A stretch of 5,055 nt of DNA from an uncultured Oscillospiraceae bacterium (lineage in GTDB: Bacteria; Bacillota; Clostridia; Oscillospirales; Ruminococcaceae). The notes beneath the pieces are model-generated. The model made no database searches and had not been told where the DNA came from. It saw only the letters and a list, made by a program, of their open reading frames with translations. Both the position numbers and the translations under genes were made by a program. The DNA is taken from assembly GCA_958403605.1 (NCBI GenBank), contig CATXYA010000177.1, forward strand, positions 1 through 5,055, read 5' to 3'. Within the stretch, counting starts at the first letter, position 1. Every line of letters starts with the position of its first letter. This document shows, piece by piece, positions 1 to 5,055 of the stretch.

Positions 1-1856
1 TCATCTCCAACTCCGTCACCGTGGTGCTGCAGCTGGCGCTGGCCATCGACTACGCCATCATTTTGTGCCACCGCTTCAGCGACGAGCACGAGGCCCTGTT
101 CGCGCGGGAGGCGTGTATCGCGGCGCTCAGCAAGGCCATCCCGGAGATCTCCTCCAGCTCTCTCACCACCATTTCCGGCCTGGCGGCCCTCGGCTTCATG
201 GAGTTCGGCATCGGCCTTGACATGGCGACGGTGCTCATCAAGGCCATCATCTTCAGCCTGCTGTCGGTGTTTACGCTGATGCCGGGCCTGCTGATGCTGT
301 TCAGCCCGCTGATCGACCGCACGCGCCACAAAAAGCTGATCCCGCCCATCACCGCTTTGGGCCGCTTCGATGTGAAAACGCGCTTTGTCGTTCCGCCCAT
401 CTTCGCGGCAGCCATCCTCATCGCGGCGGTGCTGGCCAACCTGTGCCCCTACTGTTACAGCTATACCGACCTGACGACGCCCAAGCAGAGCGAGAGTCAG
501 ATCACCCATCAGAAGATCAAGGAGACCTTCGGCCTGCAAAACATGGTGGCCGTCATCGTGCCCGCCGGCAATTACGCCGCCGAAGAGGCGCTGCTGAACA
601 AGCTGCAGATATATGACGCAGTGAAGAGCACCACCGGCCTCGCCACCGTGGAGGCCATGGACGGCTACGTGCTGACGGACGCGCTGACCCCGCGCGAATT
701 CAGCGAGCTGGCCGGGCTGGATTATGAGGTGGCCCAGCTGCTGTACTCGGCCTACGCCGTGCAGGACAGCCAGTACGGCGAATTGGTGAAGGGCCTCGAA
801 TATTACCGCGTGCCGCTGTTCGATATGTTCCTGTTTTTAAAGGATGAGATGGAGACCAACAACCTGCAGCTCTCGGGCGACACGCAGGAGACGCTGGACG
901 ATCTGTTCGGTCAGCTGGAAAAAGCCAAGCTGCAGCTGCAAAGCGACGATTACAGCCGCATGATCCTCTACCTCGACCTGCCCGAGGAGAGCCGGGAGAC
1001 CTTCGATTTCCTGGACACCATTCACCGGGAGGCCGAACAATATTATCCCGCGGACGACTTGCTGGTGGTGTGCAATTCCACCAGCAACTACGATTTTTCC
1101 ACCTCCTTCGTGCGCGACAATATCATCATCAGCGTGCTGTCCGCGCTGTTCGTCATCCTCATCCTGCTGTTCACCTTCAAATCGGCGGGCCTGCCGGTGC
1201 TGCTGATCCTGGTCATCCAGGGCAGTATCTGGATCAACTTTTCCTTCCCCTATCTGCAAAAGGAGCCGCTGTACTTCCTGAGCTACCTCATCGTCAACGC
1301 CATCCAGATGGGCGCCAACATCGATTACGCCATCGTCATCTCCAGCCATTATTCCGAGCTGAAGCAGCGCCTTTCGCCCAAGGAGGCCATGATCGAGACG
1401 CTGAACGCCTCCTTCCCCACCATCTTCACCTCTGGCTCGATCCTGGCGTCGGCGGGCACCCTCATCGGCTTCATGACCACGAACCCCGTCATCTCTGCCA
1501 TCGGCAGCTGCCTGGGCCGGGGCACGGTGATCTCCATCGTGCTGGTGCTGGGCGTGCTTCCGCAGATCCTGCTGCTGGGGGACACCATTGTGGAGAAGAC
1601 CAGCTTCCAGCTCAACCGCTTCGCCCTGCCCAGCCGCTCCGCCGCCGGGACGGTGCGCATCCGCGGCCATGTGCGCGGCTATGTGCACGGCGTCATCGAC
1701 GCCCAGGTCAACGGCACCTTGAGCGGCGAGATCACCGCCACCATTCTTTCCGGCGGTCTGGAGAGCGACCCTGTGGCTTTGCCGGAGCTGCCTGTCCCGG
1801 CAGAGCCGGAACCCGATATTCCCGGAAAAGGAGGTCCCAGCGATGCGACTGTTTAA
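1..1856 (+). CDS. MMPL/RND-family transporter, 5'-truncated by window edge
   Basis: Proton-driven RND exporter of the MMPL type, acting in the cytoplasmic membrane; substrate unknown. The frame is open to the left edge (first full codon at position 3, six residues before the GTG at 21), so that GTG is probably an internal valine and the true start is upstream. Counting from 21, residues 1-16 are the end of TM4 with AIDYAIILCHRF. Hydrophobic stretches follow at about 46-66, 68-98 and 121-142 (TM5-7), then an extracytoplasmic domain at about 143-367, then TM8-12 at about 368-387, 390-410, 417-442, 467-488 and 494-520. The second copy of the motif is MGANIDYAIVISSHYSELK at 430-448. D10-Y11 and D435-Y436 match the TM4 and TM10 Asp-Tyr pairs known from MmpL3, so the coupling site looks intact. 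TM1-3 and the first extracytoplasmic domain are off-window. The tail 521-611 is unusual: Gly-x-Val-x repeats, then a Pro/Glu-rich stretch. The 3' end overlaps the next gene by 14 nt. The family call is firm; the substrate is not. Confidence 0.5.
   Translation, partial: ISNSVTVVLQLALAIDYAIILCHRFSDEHEALFAREACIAALSKAIPEISSSSLTTISGLAALGFMEFGIGLDMATVLIKAIIFSLLSVFTLMPGLLMLFSPLIDRTRHKKLIPPITALGRFDVKTRFVVPPIFAAAILIAAVLANLCPYCYSYTDLTTPKQSESQITHQKIKETFGLQNMVAVIVPAGNYAAEEALLNKLQIYDAVKSTTGLATVEAMDGYVLTDALTPREFSELAGLDYEVAQLLYSAYAVQDSQYGELVKGLEYYRVPLFDMFLFLKDEMETNNLQLSGDTQETLDDLFGQLEKAKLQLQSDDYSRMILYLDLPEESRETFDFLDTIHREAEQYYPADDLLVVCNSTSNYDFSTSFVRDNIIISVLSALFVILILLFTFKSAGLPVLLILVIQGSIWINFSFPYLQKEPLYFLSYLIVNAIQMGANIDYAIVISSHYSELKQRLSPKEAMIETLNASFPTIFTSGSILASAGTLIGFMTTNPVISAIGSCLGRGTVISIVLVLGVLPQILLLGDTIVEKTSFQLNRFALPSRSAAGTVRIRGHVRGYVHGVIDAQVNGTLSGEITATILSGGLESDPVALPELPVPAEPEPDIPGKGGPSDATV
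1647..1853 (+). other. Bactofilin-like Gly/Val repeat tail and acidic Pro-rich end of the transporter
   Basis: Residues 543-611 (counted from position 21) follow the last TM helix and should lie in the cytoplasm. GHVRGYVHGV and NGTLSGEI place glycines at 549, 553, 557, 565 and 569 with alternating Val/Leu/Ile. This spacing resembles a bactofilin-type (DUF583) beta-helix rung. About one or two rungs could form, far fewer than in a full bactofilin, so it may need a partner or oligomerisation to fold. Residues 581-605 are rich in Pro and Glu. The last codons also carry the ribosome binding site of the next gene, which limits what the final residues can be. The resemblance is by eye only. Confidence 0.5.
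1826..1835 (+). promoter_or_regulatory. Ribosome binding site of the GLUG-repeat gene
   Basis: AAAAGGAGGT contains a full match to the anti-Shine-Dalgarno core. It is followed by 7 nt and then the ATG at 1843. The site lies inside the transporter's coding sequence, and the transporter stop codon (TAA, 1854-1856) comes just after the new start. This fixes the downstream start and indicates translational coupling, with ribosomes finishing the first gene close to where the second begins. Confidence 0.5.
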
Positions 1857-1935
1857 GTTTCATCCCGCCCTGCGCCGCCTGTGCGCCGTGGCTTTGTGTG
1901 CAGCGCTGTGCCTGACGCCACTTTCCGCCTGGGCC
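1843..1935 (+). other. Signal peptide of the GLUG-repeat protein
   Basis: Residues 1-31. The n-region has Arg2, Lys5, Arg11 and Arg12. The hydrophobic core is about 13-25 (CAVALCAALCLTP), and LSAWA ends with small residues at -3 and -1 before EEPASPEP. The cysteines at 14, 19 and 23 are each preceded at -1 by Leu (C14, C19 and C23), not the Gly/Ala/Ser a lipobox needs, so signal peptidase I is the likely processing enzyme. Confidence 0.5.
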
Positions 1936-4900
1936 GAGGAGCCTGCATCGCCCGAACCCGCCGCCGTCCATCTGGCCACGGCGGGCGACGTGCTGCGGCT
2001 GGCGGAAGACTGCGCCCTGGACACCTGGTCCGCCGGGCGCACGGTGGTGCTGGACGGTGACCTCGATCTTTCCGGCGTGCCGTTCAGCGGCATCCCCTTC
2101 TTCGACGGCACCTTCGACGGCCAGGGCCATACCATCCGCGGCCTTTCCATCCGCGCGGGCAGCGCCTCCCGCGGGCTGTTCCGCTATCTGGGCAAAAACG
2201 CCGTCGTGCAGGACCTGACGGTGCAAGGCACCGTCGCCCCCGGCAAGGAGGAAAGCCGGCTGGGCCTGCTGGCCGGTACCAACCGCGGCACCATCCTGCG
2301 CTGTGCCGCCGACGGCACCGTCTTCGGCGGCTCCGACGTGGGCGGCCTGGCCGGGCTGAACGAGAGCACGGGCGTCATCCAGGAATGCACCGCGCGGGGC
2401 GTCGTGTACGGCCAGCATTTCACCGGCGGCGTGGTGGGCACCAACCGCGGTGTTCTGCAAAGCTGCACCAATGCCGCCAGCGTGAACACCACCTCCGAAC
2501 AAAATGAGATCGATCTCGGCAGCCTGACGGTGGCGGACTTTTTTTCCACGGAGAGCGCCTCCACCATCACCGACATCGGCGGCATCGCGGGCAAAAACGC
2601 CGGGGTGCTGCAAAACTGTGAAAACCGCGGCACCGTGGGCTACCAGCACATCGGCTACAACATCGGGGGCATCGCGGGCAGCCAGACGGGCTATCTGACC
2701 GGCTGCGTCAACACCGGCGCGGTGTTTGGCCGCAAGGAGGTTGGCGGCATCGTGGGCCAGATGGAGCCCAGCAGCGAGCTGGAATACACCCAAAGCCTGC
2801 TGCAGACGCTGCAGGGAGAGCTGACGACGCTCAACGGCCTGGTGGACACGGCCATCACCCACGCGGGCGGCACGTCCTCGGCCCTGGGCACCCAATTTTC
2901 CAATCTCCAGGGAAATATCTCCGGCGCGCTGGGCGCCGTGGAGACGCTGATGGGCCAGGCGGCGGACAACGTGGGGCAGCTGCCCGATCTTCTGCCCGCC
3001 ACGCTCCCCGCTGACCCGGTGCTGCCGGACCCCTTCCCCCAGCCCTCTGAGCCCTCCGGCGGGGAGGCGCCTTCGGAGACGCCCTCAACGCCGGAGACGC
3101 CCGACAGTGACCCCCCTGCTCCCCAGCCGGAAGTACCCGAAACGCCAGACGTCCCGGACACATCCGCGCCGCCGGAGGAACCTGCGCCCGCCGCCCCACA
3201 GGCGCCCGTACCACAACCGGAAGCGCCTGCGCCTCAGCCGGAAGCCGCGCCGCCGGAAGCGCCTGCCGCCGACCAGGCCTCTTCCTTTTTCACTGGATCG
3301 CCGCAGTTCGTCTTCTTAGGTACACAGGACACACCGGACCCCGCGTGGGAGTGGCCCGGCAGCCTGCCCGGCGGTCTGCCGGACAATTGGCCCACCGATC
3401 TGCCGTCTTCCGGGGATATCCTGCCGGACCCCAAGGACCAGATCACCCATGCCCTCCAAAACGGCGCTGAACAGGTCAGCGCCCAGCTGACGGCCGGAAA
3501 GACCGCCCTCAGCGGCTGTTTTGCCGGCATCTCCTCCAGCCTTTCCGCCATCCACGCCTTGGCAAACCAGGGCAGCAGCACCTTGCAGCAGGACGTGCGC
3601 GCCATCTCCGACCAGATCCAGGTGATCGCAGACAGCCTGACATCGGCACAGCCCGCCGGGGATGTGCTGGAAGATGTCTCCGACGAGGACACGGAGGCCG
3701 ACACCGCGGGCAAGGTGGCCGGCTGCCGCAACCGCGGCCCTGTCACTGGGGACCGCAACGTGGGCGGCATCACCGGGGCCATGGCTTATGAAAACGCGCT
3801 GGACCCGGAGGACGACCGCAAGACCTCCGGCGCCGATTCCGTCACTTTTGTCTACAAAAGCCGCGTGGTGGCCCGGGACTGCGCCAACGAGGGCACCGTT
3901 ACCGCCAAAAAAGACAACGCGGGCGGCATCGCGGGCAGCGCGGACCTGGGCAGCATCATCAGCTGCACCAACGAGGCCCCCGTCGCCAGCGAGGACGGCA
4001 CCGGCGTGGGCGGCATCACGGGCAGCGCCAGGGCCGTCATTCGGGAAAGCAGCGCCAAATGTGAGCTCTCCGGCAAAAGCCAGGTGGGCGGCATCGCGGG
4101 CAGCGCGTCGCAGCTCTCCGGCTGCCGCGCCATGGTGCGCATCACGGGCGGTAAGACCTATAGCGGCTCCATCGCCGGAAAAGCCGCCGCCGAAGGCGCT
4201 TTCGCCGGGAACTACTTTGTGGCAGACGGCGTGCCGGGCATCGACGGCGTCAGCTACAGCGGCCAGGCCGAACCCCTGCCCTATGAAACGTTTCTGGCGC
4301 TGGCGGACCTGCCAGAATTTTTCCGCACGCTGCACGTCACCTTTGTGGCCGGGGACCAGATGGTCAAAACACTCGCGGTGCCCTACGGCGGCAGTGTGGA
4401 AGCGGCGCAGATCCCCGCCGTGCCGCAGCAGGACGGCGTCTGTGCCCAGTGGGAGGATTTCTCGCGCAGCGGCCTCACCTTCGACCGCACGGTCCACGCC
4501 GTTTACACGCCTTACCGCTCCACTCTGGACAGCAGCATGGCCCGCAACGACAAGCCCCTGCTGTTGGCGGAGGGCAGCTTTGGGCCCGAGGACCACTTGA
4601 CGATGGCCCCCCAGGAAGGCATCTCTCTGCCCGCCGGGGCACTGTCCGGCCAGTGCTGGGATTATGCGCTGCCCCAAACCAGCGCCGGGCGCCATAAGCT
4701 GCGCTATCTGGCGCCGGAAGATGCCGCGGCCTGCGAGATCTATCTTTGGCAGGACGGCGCCTGGCACAACGCCGGGGCCGTGCGGGACGGCAGCTATTGG
4801 GTGTTTGAGGCGGACGCCGCGGGTACCTTCTGCGTGACTGCCAAGGACGCTGCGCCCTTCTTTCTTCTGCCGCTGCTGGGTGCGCTGGCCGCCGCGGCGC

Positions 4901-4965
4901 TGGTACTGCTGGGCTGGTGGCTGCGGCGGCGCAAACGCCGCCGCGCAGCTGCTCACGCCGCCTGA
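1843..4965 (+). CDS. GLUG-repeat surface protein with signal peptide, long inserted arm and C-terminal membrane anchor
   Basis: A 1040-residue exported protein, probably anchored in the membrane and facing outward; molecular function unknown. Residues 1-31 are a Sec signal peptide: a basic start (MRLFKF...RR), a hydrophobic core, and a likely cut after AWA. There is no proper lipobox. Residues 43-105 are a beta cap ending in FDGTFDGQGHTIRGLSI, typical of the leader before GLUG repeats. GLUG units run from 108 to 309. Residues 310-622 are an insertion: helix, Pro-rich tract, aromatic segment, helix and an acidic strip (DVSDEDTEAD). GLUG units resume from 623 to 796. Residues 831-890 resemble an InlB B-repeat/Flg_new unit (VTF, YGG, W, D-TVHAVY). 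A second beta-rich region covers about 900-1000. A TM helix lies at about 1005-1027, followed by RRRKRRR. There is no LPXTG motif, so a sortase is not needed. The ATG at 1843 is supported by a perfect ribosome binding site and the signal peptide right after it. Coupling to the transporter suggests a shared envelope role. The architecture call is strong; any enzymatic or adhesive role would be guesswork. Confidence 0.5.
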   Translation: MRLFKFHPALRRLCAVALCAALCLTPLSAWAEEPASPEPAAVHLATAGDVLRLAEDCALDTWSAGRTVVLDGDLDLSGVPFSGIPFFDGTFDGQGHTIRGLSIRAGSASRGLFRYLGKNAVVQDLTVQGTVAPGKEESRLGLLAGTNRGTILRCAADGTVFGGSDVGGLAGLNESTGVIQECTARGVVYGQHFTGGVVGTNRGVLQSCTNAASVNTTSEQNEIDLGSLTVADFFSTESASTITDIGGIAGKNAGVLQNCENRGTVGYQHIGYNIGGIAGSQTGYLTGCVNTGAVFGRKEVGGIVGQMEPSSELEYTQSLLQTLQGELTTLNGLVDTAITHAGGTSSALGTQFSNLQGNISGALGAVETLMGQAADNVGQLPDLLPATLPADPVLPDPFPQPSEPSGGEAPSETPSTPETPDSDPPAPQPEVPETPDVPDTSAPPEEPAPAAPQAPVPQPEAPAPQPEAAPPEAPAADQASSFFTGSPQFVFLGTQDTPDPAWEWPGSLPGGLPDNWPTDLPSSGDILPDPKDQITHALQNGAEQVSAQLTAGKTALSGCFAGISSSLSAIHALANQGSSTLQQDVRAISDQIQVIADSLTSAQPAGDVLEDVSDEDTEADTAGKVAGCRNRGPVTGDRNVGGITGAMAYENALDPEDDRKTSGADSVTFVYKSRVVARDCANEGTVTAKKDNAGGIAGSADLGSIISCTNEAPVASEDGTGVGGITGSARAVIRESSAKCELSGKSQVGGIAGSASQLSGCRAMVRITGGKTYSGSIAGKAAAEGAFAGNYFVADGVPGIDGVSYSGQAEPLPYETFLALADLPEFFRTLHVTFVAGDQMVKTLAVPYGGSVEAAQIPAVPQQDGVCAQWEDFSRSGLTFDRTVHAVYTPYRSTLDSSMARNDKPLLLAEGSFGPEDHLTMAPQEGISLPAGALSGQCWDYALPQTSAGRHKLRYLAPEDAAACEIYLWQDGAWHNAGAVRDGSYWVFEADAAGTFCVTAKDAAPFFLLPLLGALAAAALVLLGWWLRRRKRRRAAAHAA
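2164..2769 (+). repeat. First GLUG repeat block (protein-level repeats)
   Basis: Residues 108-309 of the surface protein. Units of about 25 residues follow the pattern GGIAG-x-N-x-G-x-(L/I)-x-x-C-x-N-x-G-x-V. Units start near residues 108 (divergent, GLFRYLG), 139 (LGLLAGTNRG), 165 (DVGGLAGLNE), 193 (FTGGVVGTNRG), 244 (DIGGIAGKNAG) and 273 (NIGGIAGSQTG). A half unit follows at 299 (EVGGIVGQMEP). A non-repeat loop of about 25 residues (218-243) sits between the fourth and fifth units. GLUG repeats are expected to stack as beta-helix-like rungs; stacking here is inferred. Confidence 0.5.
2770..3708 (+). other. Inserted arm within the GLUG array: helix, Pro-rich tract, aromatic segment, helix
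   Basis: Residues 310-622. Residues 310-380 look helical, with regular Leu/Ile/Val spacing (SLLQTLQGELTTLNGLV). Residues 381-478 are Pro/Glu/Ala-rich and likely extended. Residues 479-530 are low in charge and rich in aromatics (FFTGSPQFVFLG, AWEWPG, NWP). Residues 531-604 are again helical, with polar and hydrophobic residues alternating. Residues 607-620 are acidic. The two helical parts are similar in length and could pack against each other, pushing the Pro-rich segment outward as a loop or stalk. This structural reading is inference. Confidence 0.5.
2983..3276 (+). repeat. Pro/Glu/Ala-rich low-complexity tract with short DNA direct repeats
   Basis: Residues 381-478. It is built of loose P-x-P, PET-P and QPEAPA units such as PVPQPEAPAPQPEAAP. 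At DNA level CCGGAAGCGCCTGC occurs twice, at 3217-3230 and 3253-3266, and CGGAGACGCCC occurs at 3074-3084 and 3092-3102. Such tracts in surface proteins usually act as flexible spacers through the wall, and short direct repeats can gain or lose units by replication slippage. Confidence 0.5.
3709..4230 (+). repeat. Second GLUG repeat block (protein-level repeats)
   Basis: Residues 623-796. It opens with only the second half of a unit (GKVAGCRNRGPVTG, 623-636). Units then start near 639 (NVGGITGAM), 692 (NAGGIAGSA), 721 (GVGGITGSA), 747 (QVGGIAGSA) and a degenerate one at 773 (YSGSIAGKA). The 639 unit carries its own extra loop of about 25 residues (DPEDDRKTSG region) before its C-x-N-x-G-x-V half. 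The later units lose the usual N/G turn residues, as expected towards the end of a repeat array. Confidence 0.5.
4333..4923 (+). other. C-terminal beta region and membrane anchor of the GLUG-repeat protein
   Basis: Residues 831-890 show the spacing of a Listeria-Bacteroides (InlB B-repeat/Flg_new) unit: HVTFVAGDQMVKTLAVPYGG, then P-x-x-P, a central Trp at 870, and FDRTVHAVYTPY. Residues 900-1000 are probably another beta module with several Trp and Tyr residues. Residues 1005-1027 are hydrophobic (LLPLLGALAAAALVLLGWW) and are followed by RRRKRRR as a stop-transfer signal. This puts the repeats outside and the short basic tail inside the cell. Confidence 0.5.
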
Positions 4966-5012
4966 CCACGTCTGTTTTATCACGCTGCTGCAGGGGGTGT
5001 TTCTTAAAAAAG

Positions 5013-5047
5013 CGTTCTTTTTAACGGGGCATCCTGTGGGAAGAACG
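5013..5047 (+). terminator. Possible terminator hairpin downstream of the operon
   Basis: CGTTCTT (5013-5019) pairs with AAGAACG (5041-5047). Inside it, ACGGG (5024-5028) pairs with CCTGT (5033-5037), including one G-T pair, around a GCAT loop. It is followed by TCATTTTC at the window end, a weak T-run. An overlapping A/T hairpin (AAAAAG, CGTT loop, CTTTTT, 5006-5021) could form instead. The region lies 48 nt after the stop codon. The rest of 4966-5055 shows nothing else convincing. Confidence 0.5.
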
Positions 5048-5055
5048 TCATTTTC

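Noticed and set aside
837..1688. Antisense open frame of 283 codons opposite the transporter
   Set aside because: The translation is rich in His, Gln, Asp and Gly with no hydrophobic core or motif, and it is fully covered by the conserved transporter frame.
1070..1915. Sense-strand open frame of 281 codons overlapping the transporter 3' half
   Set aside because: His/Pro/Arg-rich shifted-frame translation of the TM8-12 region. The overlapping frame gives clear TM helices and the MMPL motif, so this one is a shadow.
1732..2895. Antisense open frame of 387 codons across the gene junction
   Set aside because: It spans the overlap of two well-supported sense genes, shows low-complexity Ala/Gly/Gln/His content and no family motif; consistent with a GC-rich shadow frame.
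4955..4965. Sortase-type anchor at the C-terminus
   Set aside because: The hydrophobic segment and basic tail fit, but no LPXTG-like motif precedes them; PFFLLPLL is part of the membrane helix.
3316..4983. Long antisense open frame of 555 codons opposite the GLUG gene
   Set aside because: Its recurring AARDAAH-like segments are the reverse complement of the GGIAGS repeats on the sense strand. It has no recognisable domain, an Ala/Gly/His-skewed composition, and lies opposite a well-supported gene in GC-rich DNA where stops are rare.
4997..5055. Possible GTG start of a downstream gene giving KKAFFLTGHPVGRTSF, reminiscent of a P-loop NTPase start
   Set aside because: The P-loop would be one residue short and have Arg in place of Lys. 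The only purine-rich stretch (GGGGG) runs into the GTG with no spacing, and the frame is cut off by the window edge. Sequence beyond 5055 would decide.

Overview
The window is GC-rich, with strong third-position G/C bias. It holds two genes on the + strand plus a short 3' tail. A perfect AAGGAGGT ribosome binding site, high-GC codon use and the domain types (an MMPL-type RND transporter next to a GLUG-repeat surface protein) suggest a high-GC Firmicute, most likely a gut Clostridia/Oscillospiraceae-type bacterium. That placement is inference: there is no taxonomic marker gene in the window.

Positions 1-1856 are the 3' part of an RND/MMPL-family transporter gene whose 5' end lies outside the window. 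The visible part runs from TM4 to the C-terminus. It includes both Asp-Tyr motifs expected for proton coupling, the whole second extracytoplasmic domain, and an unusual cytoplasmic tail with Gly-x-Val-x repeats resembling a bactofilin rung, followed by a Pro/Glu-rich stretch.

Positions 1843-4965 are a 1040-residue exported, membrane-anchored protein. It has a signal peptide, a GLUG beta-repeat block, a long insertion (helix, Pro-rich tract, aromatic segment, helix), a second GLUG block, an InlB/Flg_new-like beta domain, and a C-terminal TM helix with an RRRKRRR tail. The insertion falls inside one GLUG repeat, so the two blocks are best read as one beta-helix interrupted by a protruding arm.

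The second gene starts 14 nt before the first one stops, and its ribosome binding site lies inside the last codons of the transporter gene. The two are therefore almost certainly co-transcribed and translationally coupled. The simplest reading is an envelope system in which an RND exporter works with a large cell-surface beta-helical partner. Substrate and function cannot be read from the sequence.

Positions 4966-5055 hold no convincing gene. There is an inverted repeat at 5013-5047 that may be a terminator, but it is cut close to the window edge. No tRNA, rRNA, CRISPR array, IS element or upstream promoter was seen.

[Form note: the original answer gave no feature confidence values; the 0.5 in every feature is a placeholder required by the schema, not an estimate.]
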